Positions 1 through 9,948 of a stretch of DNA of 64,000 bases are shown here, piece by piece (positions within the stretch are counted from its first letter, which is position 1; every line of letters begins with the position of its first letter). Source of the DNA: Bacteroidota bacterium (GTDB lineage: Bacteria > Bacteroidota > Bacteroidia > Bacteroidales > VadinHA17); the NCBI GenBank assembly GCA_018262715.1, contig JADFDS010000006.1, positions 28,949-92,948 on the forward strand, written 5' to 3'. The notes under the pieces are model-generated. The model was given only the letters and a program-made list of their open reading frames with translations, was not told the origin of the DNA and ran no database searches. The position numbers and the translations under genes were made by a program.

Positions 1-3000
1 ATAACCAACCAGACCAGCCGTTTTGAGGATGTCAGCAACAGGAACATCATCGCCTTCCTTGACCTTGCAGAGAACCAGGCAAATATCTACAATACAGTCC
101 CTGCGTTCCAGGGGACTCCCGGTGCACCGGTCAATCCCTCCAACAACACCAACGGTCTCTATGAACAGCTGAACACCACATACGGTAATGTGAGGAACAT
201 TGACCAGGTTGCTGACGCTTTTGCCGGGTTATACCCCGGATTCCAGATAGGCCGTGACTACGAGAAGATAGAGAACGCACGCAAACTGACGGAACGCGAA
301 TATACGGTAAACCGGCAGTTGGGTTATATCTCACTTAACGTGGCGCTTAACAATGATGAAGTTCTTGCGGTAGCTTACGAGTACACCCTGAACGGTCAGG
401 TATTCAAGGTAGGCGAGTTCTCGACAGACGGTATCACTGCGCCTGACGCCCTCATCCTCAAGCTCATAAAAGGCACCGCCCTGAGTCCGCAGATACCCAC
501 CTGGAGGCTGATGATGAAGAACATCTACAACATCGGCTCAGGGAGGATCGAACCAAAAAATTTCGAGGTTAACATCCTCTACCAGGATGACAAGACGGGC
601 AATGCCCTGAACTACCTGCCCGGAACCCCGCTGGATGGCCAGGTATTGCTTCAGGCTCTCGGGCTTGACCAGCTCAACTCCCAGCTTGACCGGCAGCCTG
701 ACGGCCTGTTCGACTTTGTTGACGGCATAACGGTGATGGCTGAAAAGGGGAGGATAATCTTTCCCGTGCTTGAGCCGTTCGGCAGGCACCTGCTGAAGTA
801 TATCACTGATCCGGAACAGATCAGGAAGTATGTCTTCACCGAACTGTATGACTCCACCCAGACGGTAGCAAGACAGATGGCCGAGAAGAACAAGTACGTC
901 CTCAGCGGCCAGTTCACATCCGCATCGGGCTCAGAAATAAGGCTTAACGTAGCCAATATTCCGGCCGGCTCTGTCAAGGTTACAGCAGGCGGGGTCACGC
1001 TTACTGAAAACGTTGACTACACGGTTGACTACAACATGGGTTCGGTCAAGATCATCAACTCTGCAATCATCGAGTCTCAGACACCGGTCCAGGTATCACT
1101 TGAAAGCAACCAGTTCTTCGGCCTGCAGACCAAAACGCTTGTCGGGACCCACCTCAATTACCGTCTCTCCGACAGGTTCAATCTTGGCGGAACGGTGCTG
1201 AGGCTCACCGAGAGGCCTTACACACAGAAGGTCACATATGGAGATGACCCGATCTCCAACACCATCTACGGTTTTGACGCATCATACCGGTCTGAGTCAC
1301 AGCTTTTGACCAATGCCATCGACTGGCTCCCGTTCATTGAAACGAACGCTCCCTCATCCATAAACTTCTTTGGTGAGTTTGCGCATCTCATACCAGGGCA
1401 CAGCAGGGCAATCACATCAGAGGGAGCTGTTTACATTGATGACTTTGAGGCAAGCGAGATTTCACTTGACCTCAGGGCATTCAATGCATGGTCACTGGCC
1501 AGCGTACCCCAGGGCCTCGATCATTTCTTCCCTGAAGCAAGGCTGAGCAAGGACATCCGTTCCGGATTCAACAGGGCAAGGATGGCGTGGTATGTCATTG
1601 ATCCCCTCTTCCTGCGCAACGGTTCAACCACCCCCGGGCATATCCGCTCTAATCCTGACACCCAGTCGAGCCACTTCGTGAGAGAGATCTACGAGACCGA
1701 GATTTTCCCCTACAAGGAGTCTCCCAGCGGCATTCCCACCAACATCTCGGTGCTGAACGTGGCATTTTATCCGGATGAGCGCGGGCCGTACAACTTCGAT
1801 GTGCTGCCCGGGGCATATTCGGCAGGGCTCAGCTCCGACGGGCTGCTGAACTCACCGCGCACGCGCTGGGGAGGGATGATGCGCGAGCTGCTGACAAATG
1901 ACTTCGAGTCGGCAAACATCCAGTACATCAAGTTCTGGGTAATGGATCCGTTCGTTGAGAATCCTGACCATGAAGGTGGTGATCTTTACTTCAATCTGGG
2001 TAACATTTCCGAGGATATTCTTCGCGATTCGCGGAAGCAGTTTGAAAACGGGCTTCCCACCTCGCCGCTGGTGCTGAATGTTGACACCACCGTATGGGGA
2101 AGGGTTCCCACTGTTCAGGCCGTGGTGCACGCCTTTGACAACAACATCGAGTCACGCCGCTACCAGGATGTCGGTCTTGACGGACTTGGCAACCAGGATG
2201 AGATTTCATTCTTTGACAGTTACCTGCAGGCCGTAGGGGCGGTTGTGAGTCCCGAGGTACTGGACAAAATTTTTGAAGATCCGGCAAATGATGACTTTCA
2301 CTATTTCAGGGGATCTGACTATGACCTGCTGCAGCTTGGCATCCTTGAACGGTATAAGAAATTCAACGGCACCGAGAGTAACTCCCCCACATCGGAGATG
2401 TCAAACGAGTCATATCCCACCAGCGGGTCTACCCTGCCTGACATGGAGGATATCAACCGTGACAACACCCTCAGCGAGACTGAGAGCTACTATCAGTATC
2501 ACGTGAGCCTGAGGCCTGCGGATATGGTTGTGGGCAGGAATTTCATCGTTGATGAGCTTGAATACAATGCCACCTTCGCCAACGGCGAAAAATCACCCGT
2601 CAAATGGTACCAGTTCAAGATCCCGATCACCGACTATGAAAGGATCGTAGGCTCGATACGCGACTTCAAGTCGATCAGGTTCCTCCGGATGTACATGCGT
2701 AATTTCGATGAGCAGGTGATCATGCGGTTTGCACGGCTGGAGCTTGTCAGGTCAGAATGGCGCAAATACAACCTCACATTCTTCGAGGGTGGTGAGCGCA
2801 TCACTGTTCCCGAAGAGGATGACGGTACTTTTGAGATCAGCTCGGTAAGCATTGAGGAGAATGCCGGCAAGGAGCCGGTGAACTATGTCCTGCCTCCCGG
2901 CTTTGACCGTGTCATTGACCCGGCCAATCCTCAGCTGAGGCAGCTTAATGAGCAGTCTATGGTTCTTCGCGTTCGTGAGCTGTCCGACGGTGATGCCAGG

Positions 3001-6000
3001 GCAACATATAAGAACGTCACACTGGATATGAGACAGTACCGCAGGCTTAAGATGGAGGTGCATGCCGAGGCGCTCATCGGCGAACCGCTTCACGATGACG
3101 AGGTGACTGTTTTTGTAAGGCTGGGGTCTGACTACAGGAGCAACTTTTATGAGTACGAAATCCCGGTGAAGCTTACTCCGTATGGCAGATACAACAATGA
3201 CAGTGAGGAGCAGAGGGCGGTGGTCTGGCCCGAGTTGAACAAGATAGACATTGACCTGTCGCAGCTGCTTGATGCCAAACAGTCGCGTGATGCGGCCATG
3301 CGCGTTCCGGGTTCAGCTGTGAGCGAGGCTGACATCTGGTCAGTGCAGGACGGAAGGGCCCGCATTTCAGTCAGTGGCAGTCCCAACCTCAGTAATGTAA
3401 GGGTTGTGATGGTTGGTGTGAGGAACCCCATCCGCACGCGTCGTCCGCAAACTGATGATGGTGCCCCGAGATCGGCAGAGGTATGGATCAACGAACTTCG
3501 CCTGAGCGATTTCCGCGAAGATGGCGGCTGGGCTGCCAATGCACAGATGCAGGCCAGGCTGGCTGACCTCGGAACAATTAACCTCGTGGGTCAGACAAGC
3601 ACACCCGGATGGGGAAGCATTGACAAGAACGTCAACCAGCGAAGCATGGAGCAGGTGATACAGTATGACCTCTCCTCCAACCTTGAGCTTGGCAAGTTCT
3701 TCCCTGAGAAGGCAGGCATCCGCATTCCGGTTTACATGGGCTATTCGGAGAACCGCATCAGACCGCAGTATGACCCGCTCGATCCTGACATATTGCTCAA
3801 TGACGCTCTTGATAACCTCGAGTCGAAGGAAGAGCGTGACAGTGTTCTCAACCTGTCAGAAGAGTATTCGCGTCGCCGCACACTCACCGTCAGCAATGCA
3901 GGTACCACAAAGAGAGGTGAGAAGCCACATGCCTGGGATCCGGCCAACGTCACCGTAAGCTATGCATTCAATGAAGTGTACAACACTGATCCGAGGACTG
4001 AGGTTGACGTGGAGCGAACCTACAGGGGTGGCATTGCTTATGACTTCGAGGCACGACCGAAAAACTTCACCCCGTTCCAGAAATCGAGCCTGTTCAGCTC
4101 TTCGGCCTTCAGGCTCATCAAGGATTTCAACATCTATCTCTTTCCGAAGCACATCACCGTGCGTACGGATCTCTACAGGTACTATAACGAGGTCAAGACA
4201 CGCAACATAAATAATCCCAATCTGCTCATCGAGCCGGTGTTCACAAAGGATTTTCAGTGGAACCGTTTCTACGATGTCAAGTATGATATCACGAAGCAGC
4301 TAAAGGTCGATTTCACCGCCAGCAGCATAGCCCGCATTGACGAGCCTGCCGGAGGTGTTGACCGAAGGCGTTATCCCGAGCTCTTCGATGCATGGCGTGA
4401 TTCCATAATGACCAACCTGGCCGACTTCGGGCGCACCACCAGTTATTACCATCTGCTGAACCTGAACTACAACATTCCCGTTAACAAGCTGCCGCTGCTC
4501 TCATGGGTGACGTCAAATGCACGTTACAGCGCCAGGTATGACTGGCTGGCCGGCACCATTTTCCCCGATTCCCTGAATATCAATCCGGGCAACACCATCA
4601 AGAACTCCAACAACGGTCAGTTCACATTGCAGGCCAATCTCACCAACCTTTACAGCAAGGTCAAATTCCTGAAGGAGGTGGAGGCTTCCACGCAGCCCGG
4701 CGCCGTACGCCGAATGAGTCTTGGCTACGAGGAGGTGACCCACAGCCGCAGGGGACTCAACTTCAAAGCAGGCAGGCCGCGCATCATTAACCATAACCTA
4801 AAAACGAAGGATGTGACTGTCACCGTCACCGCACCGGATGGCACCGTTGTCAGCGGAAAATTTGATGTTGTCTCAGATGTGCGCATCGACTTCACTGCCG
4901 ACGCTGACGTGACAAATGCCAGTGTTGACATCAAGGGCAGGGTGGAAAAGAAACCCGGAATAGCCAGCGTTGCGGGCAAGTACGTGGTACGGGGGCTGAT
5001 GGCATTGCGGAATGTCTCGGCCACATATACTGTTGAACAGGGCCACATTCTCCCGGGATACCTTCCCGGCACCACTCTTCTCGGGCAGCAGAACTACGGA
5101 GGCATGTCATCTCCGGGCTGGCGGTTCCTGGTGGGCCTGACAGACGAGCGGTTCTTTGATGAGGCAGTTGTCAACGGATGGATCACCACCGACACCCTCC
5201 TCAACAACGCAGCTGCCTTCAGCAAACGCGAACAGATCAACATGAGGGCGAATGTGGAGCCATTTCCGGGTCTTCGGATAGACATCACCGGTGACCGCCG
5301 CTACTCAGAGACTGTGTCATCATATCTCCGGGCAGACCGCAACGGCAATTTCCCTGACAGCACCCGTAACACCCGCATCACCGGCAACTTTACAATCTCA
5401 GTGGTATCATGGGGCACCGCCTTTGAGAAGATTCCCAAGTCAGGCGACTATGTTTCAGGCACCTTCGAGCGGTTCCGCGGGTATACCACCCTAATATCAC
5501 AGAGGAGAGCTGATGAGCGTTTACGGGTCGACAACTCATATGATCCCGGATTCGACCCTGTTACCGGGGAGCCGGTCACAGGTCCGTACGCCAGCGGTTA
5601 CGGTCTCACCTCGGCCGAGGTGCTTGTACCGGCCTTCCTTGCAGCATACACAAAAAGAGACCCTGACAAGATATCATTGTCACCCTTCCCATCCATGCTG
5701 CGCATGATGCCCAACTGGAGAATCAACTTCGAGGGACTCACCAAGTTCGAGGCGGTAAGAAAGGTATTCAACTCTGTCAGTCTTTCACACCAGTACAGGT
5801 CGACATATACCATCGGCTCCTTCAACACCAGCCTTTACTATGACCCTGATGAGACGGGCATCAGCCGGATACGCGACCTGAAGTCGAACTTCATTCCACA
5901 GTACGAGATAAATACAGTGACCATCAATGAGCAGTTCAGTCCGTTCCTTAACATTGACCTTGGCTGGAAAAACTCGCTGACCACGAGGATCGAGTACCGC

Positions 6001-6399
6001 AAGTCGCGCACTGTCACACTGAACCTCACCAGCAACCAGGTTGCCGATATCAGGAATGACGAGATCACGATCGGTGCCGGTTACCGGTTTGACGATGTGG
6101 CCATCACGCTTCGTTCACGCACGGGTCAGCGGGCGCTGGAGAGTGATCTTAACATCAAGCTCGATTTCTCAATCAGGGACAACAAGACCCTTGCCCGCAA
6201 GCTGATTGAGGAGGTGAACCAGCCGGTGGCAGGGCAGAGGGTCTTCACCCTGGGCGCCACGGCTGACTATGTCCTCAGCGACAGGTTCAACCTGCAGATT
6301 TACGCTGACCACACGATGAATGACCCGTTTGTGGCCAACACCTTCCTGACCTCAAATACGAACTTCGGATTCAGCCTCAGATTCACCCTTGTTCAGTAA
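1..6399 (+). CDS. sprA: Type IX secretion outer-membrane translocon SprA (5' end missing)
   Basis: SprA forms the very large outer-membrane beta-barrel through which type IX secretion substrates leave the cell; it is also needed for gliding in gliding relatives. The frame is open from base 1, so the gene starts before the window. About 2,130 residues are visible, against roughly 2,400 for the family, so a few hundred N-terminal residues including the signal peptide are missing. The sequence has the alternating aromatic/polar texture of long beta strands, many Tyr-Asp and Asn-rich turns, and ends in a typical barrel strand (NFGFSLRFTLVQ). The GTG at 190 is internal. gcvH follows after about 110 bases with its own promoter. 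Identification rests on size, composition and recognisable SprA stretches such as EFAHLIPGHSRAI and DFEASEISLDL. Confidence 0.95.
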   Translation: MTNQTSRFEDVSNRNIIAFLDLAENQANIYNTVPAFQGTPGAPVNPSNNTNGLYEQLNTTYGNVRNIDQVADAFAGLYPGFQIGRDYEKIENARKLTEREYTVNRQLGYISLNVALNNDEVLAVAYEYTLNGQVFKVGEFSTDGITAPDALILKLIKGTALSPQIPTWRLMMKNIYNIGSGRIEPKNFEVNILYQDDKTGNALNYLPGTPLDGQVLLQALGLDQLNSQLDRQPDGLFDFVDGITVMAEKGRIIFPVLEPFGRHLLKYITDPEQIRKYVFTELYDSTQTVARQMAEKNKYVLSGQFTSASGSEIRLNVANIPAGSVKVTAGGVTLTENVDYTVDYNMGSVKIINSAIIESQTPVQVSLESNQFFGLQTKTLVGTHLNYRLSDRFNLGGTVLRLTERPYTQKVTYGDDPISNTIYGFDASYRSESQLLTNAIDWLPFIETNAPSSINFFGEFAHLIPGHSRAITSEGAVYIDDFEASEISLDLRAFNAWSLASVPQGLDHFFPEARLSKDIRSGFNRARMAWYVIDPLFLRNGSTTPGHIRSNPDTQSSHFVREIYETEIFPYKESPSGIPTNISVLNVAFYPDERGPYNFDVLPGAYSAGLSSDGLLNSPRTRWGGMMRELLTNDFESANIQYIKFWVMDPFVENPDHEGGDLYFNLGNISEDILRDSRKQFENGLPTSPLVLNVDTTVWGRVPTVQAVVHAFDNNIESRRYQDVGLDGLGNQDEISFFDSYLQAVGAVVSPEVLDKIFEDPANDDFHYFRGSDYDLLQLGILERYKKFNGTESNSPTSEMSNESYPTSGSTLPDMEDINRDNTLSETESYYQYHVSLRPADMVVGRNFIVDELEYNATFANGEKSPVKWYQFKIPITDYERIVGSIRDFKSIRFLRMYMRNFDEQVIMRFARLELVRSEWRKYNLTFFEGGERITVPEEDDGTFEISSVSIEENAGKEPVNYVLPPGFDRVIDPANPQLRQLNEQSMVLRVRELSDGDARATYKNVTLDMRQYRRLKMEVHAEALIGEPLHDDEVTVFVRLGSDYRSNFYEYEIPVKLTPYGRYNNDSEEQRAVVWPELNKIDIDLSQLLDAKQSRDAAMRVPGSAVSEADIWSVQDGRARISVSGSPNLSNVRVVMVGVRNPIRTRRPQTDDGAPRSAEVWINELRLSDFREDGGWAANAQMQARLADLGTINLVGQTSTPGWGSIDKNVNQRSMEQVIQYDLSSNLELGKFFPEKAGIRIPVYMGYSENRIRPQYDPLDPDILLNDALDNLESKEERDSVLNLSEEYSRRRTLTVSNAGTTKRGEKPHAWDPANVTVSYAFNEVYNTDPRTEVDVERTYRGGIAYDFEARPKNFTPFQKSSLFSSSAFRLIKDFNIYLFPKHITVRTDLYRYYNEVKTRNINNPNLLIEPVFTKDFQWNRFYDVKYDITKQLKVDFTASSIARIDEPAGGVDRRRYPELFDAWRDSIMTNLADFGRTTSYYHLLNLNYNIPVNKLPLLSWVTSNARYSARYDWLAGTIFPDSLNINPGNTIKNSNNGQFTLQANLTNLYSKVKFLKEVEASTQPGAVRRMSLGYEEVTHSRRGLNFKAGRPRIINHNLKTKDVTVTVTAPDGTVVSGKFDVVSDVRIDFTADADVTNASVDIKGRVEKKPGIASVAGKYVVRGLMALRNVSATYTVEQGHILPGYLPGTTLLGQQNYGGMSSPGWRFLVGLTDERFFDEAVVNGWITTDTLLNNAAAFSKREQINMRANVEPFPGLRIDITGDRRYSETVSSYLRADRNGNFPDSTRNTRITGNFTISVVSWGTAFEKIPKSGDYVSGTFERFRGYTTLISQRRADERLRVDNSYDPGFDPVTGEPVTGPYASGYGLTSAEVLVPAFLAAYTKRDPDKISLSPFPSMLRMMPNWRINFEGLTKFEAVRKVFNSVSLSHQYRSTYTIGSFNTSLYYDPDETGISRIRDLKSNFIPQYEINTVTINEQFSPFLNIDLGWKNSLTTRIEYRKSRTVTLNLTSNQVADIRNDEITIGAGYRFDDVAITLRSRTGQRALESDLNIKLDFSIRDNKTLARKLIEEVNQPVAGQRVFTLGATADYVLSDRFNLQIYADHTMNDPFVANTFLTSNTNFGFSLRFTLVQ

Positions 6400-6456
6400 C
6401 AACCGTGGTGAGACCGAAAAAAAGCCTATATCAGGGTTTTAATATTAAAAAAGATG

Positions 6457-6464
6457 TATTTTTG
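6457..6464 (+). promoter_or_regulatory. Promoter -7 element of gcvH
   Basis: TATTTTTG matches the Bacteroidota -7 consensus TAnnTTTG exactly. A TTTT run 16 bases upstream could serve as the -33 element. It lies about 50 bases before the gcvH start. Confidence 0.55.
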
Positions 6465-6511
6465 ACAACCTGATACCTGAAGATCAAAGTCTAACAAAAA
6501 ATAATAAAGAA

Positions 6512-6892
6512 ATGAATGTCCCGACAAACCTGAAGTACACCAAGGATCATGAGTGGGTTCTTATAAAAGGAAACGAAGCAACTGTAGGCATTACCGATTT
6601 TGCTCAGCATGAGCTGGGTGATATTGTTTTCATTGAGATTGAGACCGTGGGTGAAGAGCTTGGCCATGGCGAGGTTTTCGGAACGGTTGAGGCAGTCAAG
6701 ACCGTGTCAGACCTTTTTATGCCTGTCAGCGGTACCGTAAAGGAGAAGAACGAGGAGCTTGACACAACTGCCGAGCTTGTGAACAGTGATCCTTATGGCA
6801 AGGGATGGATGATCAGGGTAGAACTTTCAGATCCGTCAGAGATTGATGCCCTTCTCGATGCCGAGGCATACAAGAAGCTTATAGGAGCTTAA
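6512..6892 (+). CDS. gcvH: Glycine cleavage system H protein
   Basis: GcvH is the lipoyl carrier that shuttles the aminomethyl group between the P, T and L proteins of the glycine cleavage system in the cytoplasm. At 126 residues it has normal length. The lipoylation motif VEAVKTVSD is present with the modified lysine at residue 63, in the usual hairpin after GEVFGT. The N-terminal KYTKDHEWV block and the [10 protein letters not shown] block near residue 90 are also diagnostic. It stands alone: sprA is upstream with a promoter in between, and a terminator follows before the convergent infB. The partner genes gcvP and gcvT are not in this window. Confidence 0.97.
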   Translation: MNVPTNLKYTKDHEWVLIKGNEATVGITDFAQHELGDIVFIEIETVGEELGHGEVFGTVEAVKTVSDLFMPVSGTVKEKNEELDTTAELVNSDPYGKGWMIRVELSDPSEIDALLDAEAYKKLIGA

Positions 6893-6917
6893 ATATCAAC
6901 GCAATAAAATAAAAAAA

Positions 6918-6942
6918 GCTGCGGTGACGCAGCCTTTTTTTT
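6918..6942 (+). terminator. Intrinsic terminator after gcvH, possibly bidirectional
   Basis: GCTGC pairs with GCAGC across a six-base loop and is followed by eight T residues. An A-run precedes the stem, so the same hairpin could stop infB transcription coming from the other side. Confidence 0.8.
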
Positions 6943-6943
6943 C

Positions 6944-6971
6944 GCAAATCGCAAATCGCAAATCGCAAATC
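6944..6971. repeat. Heptamer tandem repeat (GCAAATC)x4, locus 1
   Basis: Four perfect copies of GCAAATC lie directly against the stop codon of infB and next to the gcvH terminator. The same heptamer recurs near 32.5 kb and 43.5 kb. Confidence 0.9.
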
Positions 6972-9890
6972 CTAAAGTGTTTTCTTGACCTGTACGGTCT
7001 GGTACCCTTCAATGACGTCACCGACCTTGATGTCATTGAAGTTGTCAATGTTGAGGCCGCACTCGTAGCCCGAGGTCACTTCCCTGACGTCATCCTTGAA
7101 CCGTTTCAGTGACCCGAGGTCGCCGGTATAGATTACAATACCGTCACGAATCACCCTCACCCTGGTGTTGCGGGTAATCTTTCCGTCACGCACGAAGCAG
7201 CCGGCGACAGTTCCCACCTTTCCGATTCTGAAGACCTCGCGCACCTCCACGGTGGCCACGATCTCTTCCTTGATCTCCGGTGAAAGCATCCCCTCCATGG
7301 CGGCTCTGATCTCCTCGATGGCATCGTAGATGATCGAATAGAGGCGGATATCGATTCCCTCCTTCTCGGCAAGCTTCCTTGCGCTGAGCGAAGGCCTCAC
7401 CTGGAAGCCCACAACAACGGCATTCGATGCTGCGGCAAGCAGGATATCCGATTCTGAAATCTGTCCCACGGCCTTGTGGATGATATTGACCTGGATCTCT
7501 TCCGTCGAAAGTTTTATGAGTGAATCGCTGAGAGCTTCCACTGATCCGTCGACGTCGCCCTTGACAATGATATTGAGTTCCTGGAAGTTGCCGATGGCAA
7601 TACGGCGGCCGATCTCGTCGAGGGTGATGTGCTTCTGGGTACGCAGACCCTGTTCCCTCTGCAACTGGGCCCTCTTGGTAGCAATATCCTTTGCTTCCTT
7701 GTCAGACTCCATGACATTGAACTTGTCACCTGCCTGGGGTGCGCCGTTGAGGCCCAGTATCAGTACCGGCATTGAGGGGCCGGCTTCGGTTATCTTCTGA
7801 TTGCGCTCGTTGTACATTGCCTTGACATGCCCGAAGCAGCTTCCGGCTATGACCACGTCACCTACATTCAGGGTGCCTGCCTTGACAAGCATCGTTGCCA
7901 CGAAGCCGCGCCCCTTGTCGAGTGACGACTCCAGCACGGTGCCTATGGCAAGTTTATCAGGATTGGCCTTGAGTTCAAGCATTTCAGCCTGGAGCAGGAT
8001 TTTCTCAAGGAGCAGGTCAATATTGATACCGCTCTTGGCTGAGATCTCCTGTGACTGGTATTTACCGCCCCACTCCTCAACAAGGAAGTTCATGTTGGCA
8101 AGCTCCTCGCGTATCCTGTCGGGGTTGGCTGTGGGCTTGTCTATCTTGTTGATGGCGAAGATTATGGGTACGCCTGCTGCGTGCGCGTGGTTTATTGCCT
8201 CGCGTGTCTGCGGCATCACTCCGTCATCAGCGGCCACAACGATGATAACAATATCAGTAATCTGGGCACCACGGGCACGCATGGCCGTAAATGCCTCGTG
8301 ACCGGGGGTGTCAAGGAATGTTATGGTCTTTTCACCCTCAAGAGTGACGGTGTAGGCTCCGATATGCTGTGTTATGCCGCCAGCCTCACCGGCTACCACG
8401 TTGGTGTTGCGGATATAGTCAAGCAGCTTGGTCTTGCCATGGTCAACGTGTCCCATCACAGTGACAATCGGGGGCCGCGGCTGGAGATTGGTTTCATCAT
8501 CTTCCTCCTCCTTCACTGCCTCCTGAAGCTCGGCGCTGACGAACTCGACTGTGAATCCGAACTCCTCGGCTACCAGCGCCATGGTCTCGGCGTCAAGCCT
8601 CTGGTTTATAGAGACAATAAGTCCGAGGCTCATGCAGGTGGAGATGATATCAACCACCGGAACGTCCATCATTGTTGCCATTTCGTTAACGGAAACGAAC
8701 TCGGTCACTTTGAGAACGCTCTTTTCGAGCTCTTTCTTTTCGGTCTCGTCCTTCATTCTCTGGCTGATGGCATCGCGCTTGTCACGGCGGTACTTGGCCA
8801 CCTTCGACTTGCTCTTGCTCATCAGGAGGTTGACGTCCCTGATATTCTTATCGACATCTTCCCTGTCAACTTCGGGCCTCAGGGCGCGGAACGACTTTTT
8901 CCTGTCGCCGCCGCGGTGGTCCTTCTGCGGTCCCTTCTTGTCTTTCCTGGCTTCCTGCTGGGGAGGAGCAACAGGGGTGTCAAGGGCCACTTTCTCACGT
9001 GGTTTGGGCTTGATCCTTTCCCTTTTCTTGTCATGCCTGTGCTTGTCAGCAGCTGACTGGTCACGGCTCTTCTTGACTTCAGGGACAAGCTCTATCTTGC
9101 CAACCATTTTGGGCCCGGCGAGTTTTTCGTATCCCGGACGGAATATCTCAGTTTCTTTTGGTTCCTGGGTTACCTGGGGTTCGGGCTCCGGCGCAGCCTT
9201 GACGGGCTCCGGTTCGGGCCGGGGTGCCGCAGGCTCCTGCTTCTTCACTTCAGGGGCAGCTTCTGTTTTCTTTCCGGCGGCCTTTTTAGACGGTTTCTCG
9301 GGTTTGACCAGTTTGTCGAGGTCTACCCTGCCCACTACCTTGGGTTGCCTGGGTTCGGCAGGTATTTCGGGCGTTTCGGCTGTGACAGGTGCTTCGGTCG
9401 TTGTTGTGACAGCCGGTTCCGGAGCATGAGCAGCAGCAGCAGGCGCTTTCTCAACAGGAGCTTCGGGCACCTTCTGCACCGGCCTGACGGGAGGAGTGAG
9501 GTCAACCTTGCCTACGGTCCTGATCTCAGGTTTGCGTATCTCGGTCCGGAGGTCAATATGCTTCTTAACCCCGGAAATGTCGGTGATAAGGAAATCCTCA
9601 TCAGGCTCACCGTTGTCGCCTTCCCTGCCTGACTCCATATCTTCAATGGAGAGAGACTTCTTTGGAGTAATCTTTTCCTTAAGAGCCAGTTTCTCGGCAT
9701 CCTTCTTGACACTGAGGTCGCTGCTGTATTCCTTGACTATCAGAGCGTAAGCCTCAGGCGGGATCTTTCCGTTGGGATCATGGGAGATGTCAAATCCCTT
9801 CTTGTGAAGGAACTCGACAATGGTCTGGATCCCGACATTGAACTCGCGGGCTGCCTTGCTTAAACGTATGGCCTTCTTGTCTTCAGTCAT
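6972..9890 (-). CDS. infB: Translation initiation factor IF-2
   Basis: IF-2 is the GTPase that brings initiator tRNA to the 30S subunit. The 972-residue product has an N-terminal IF2_N segment (RLSKAAREFNVG), a long low-complexity linker rich in Pro, Glu, Lys and Ala (about residues 90-370), a second IF2_N-like segment, then the GTPase domain with P-loop GHVDHGKTKLLD, switch DTPGHEAF and NKID, followed by the C-terminal fMet-tRNA-binding domains. The long charged linker is usual for the phylum. It is the last gene of a minus-strand operon rimP-nusA-infB, starting 58 bases after nusA. Its stop codon abuts the heptamer repeat. Long frames on the opposite strand inside the linker are composition artefacts. 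Confidence 0.98.
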   Translation of the reverse strand: MTEDKKAIRLSKAAREFNVGIQTIVEFLHKKGFDISHDPNGKIPPEAYALIVKEYSSDLSVKKDAEKLALKEKITPKKSLSIEDMESGREGDNGEPDEDFLITDISGVKKHIDLRTEIRKPEIRTVGKVDLTPPVRPVQKVPEAPVEKAPAAAAHAPEPAVTTTTEAPVTAETPEIPAEPRQPKVVGRVDLDKLVKPEKPSKKAAGKKTEAAPEVKKQEPAAPRPEPEPVKAAPEPEPQVTQEPKETEIFRPGYEKLAGPKMVGKIELVPEVKKSRDQSAADKHRHDKKRERIKPKPREKVALDTPVAPPQQEARKDKKGPQKDHRGGDRKKSFRALRPEVDREDVDKNIRDVNLLMSKSKSKVAKYRRDKRDAISQRMKDETEKKELEKSVLKVTEFVSVNEMATMMDVPVVDIISTCMSLGLIVSINQRLDAETMALVAEEFGFTVEFVSAELQEAVKEEEDDETNLQPRPPIVTVMGHVDHGKTKLLDYIRNTNVVAGEAGGITQHIGAYTVTLEGEKTITFLDTPGHEAFTAMRARGAQITDIVIIVVAADDGVMPQTREAINHAHAAGVPIIFAINKIDKPTANPDRIREELANMNFLVEEWGGKYQSQEISAKSGINIDLLLEKILLQAEMLELKANPDKLAIGTVLESSLDKGRGFVATMLVKAGTLNVGDVVIAGSCFGHVKAMYNERNQKITEAGPSMPVLILGLNGAPQAGDKFNVMESDKEAKDIATKRAQLQREQGLRTQKHITLDEIGRRIAIGNFQELNIIVKGDVDGSVEALSDSLIKLSTEEIQVNIIHKAVGQISESDILLAAASNAVVVGFQVRPSLSARKLAEKEGIDIRLYSIIYDAIEEIRAAMEGMLSPEIKEEIVATVEVREVFRIGKVGTVAGCFVRDGKITRNTRVRVIRDGIVIYTGDLGSLKRFKDDVREVTSGYECGLNIDNFNDIKVGDVIEGYQTVQVKKTL

Positions 9891-9948
9891 ATATCCCTTT
9901 ATAGTAACCTCTTTTTAAGTTAATATATTGTTGCCCTGAGGTTGCAGG

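Noticed and set aside
6944..6971. Heptamer arrays considered as CRISPR
   Set aside because: Units are seven bases and directly tandem without spacers, and no cas gene is present.
8181..9429. Two open frames of about 290 codons on the plus strand within infB
   Set aside because: They lie opposite the Pro/Glu/Lys-rich linker of IF-2, overlap each other in different frames and show Ser/Leu-rich low-complexity translations; they are composition shadows.
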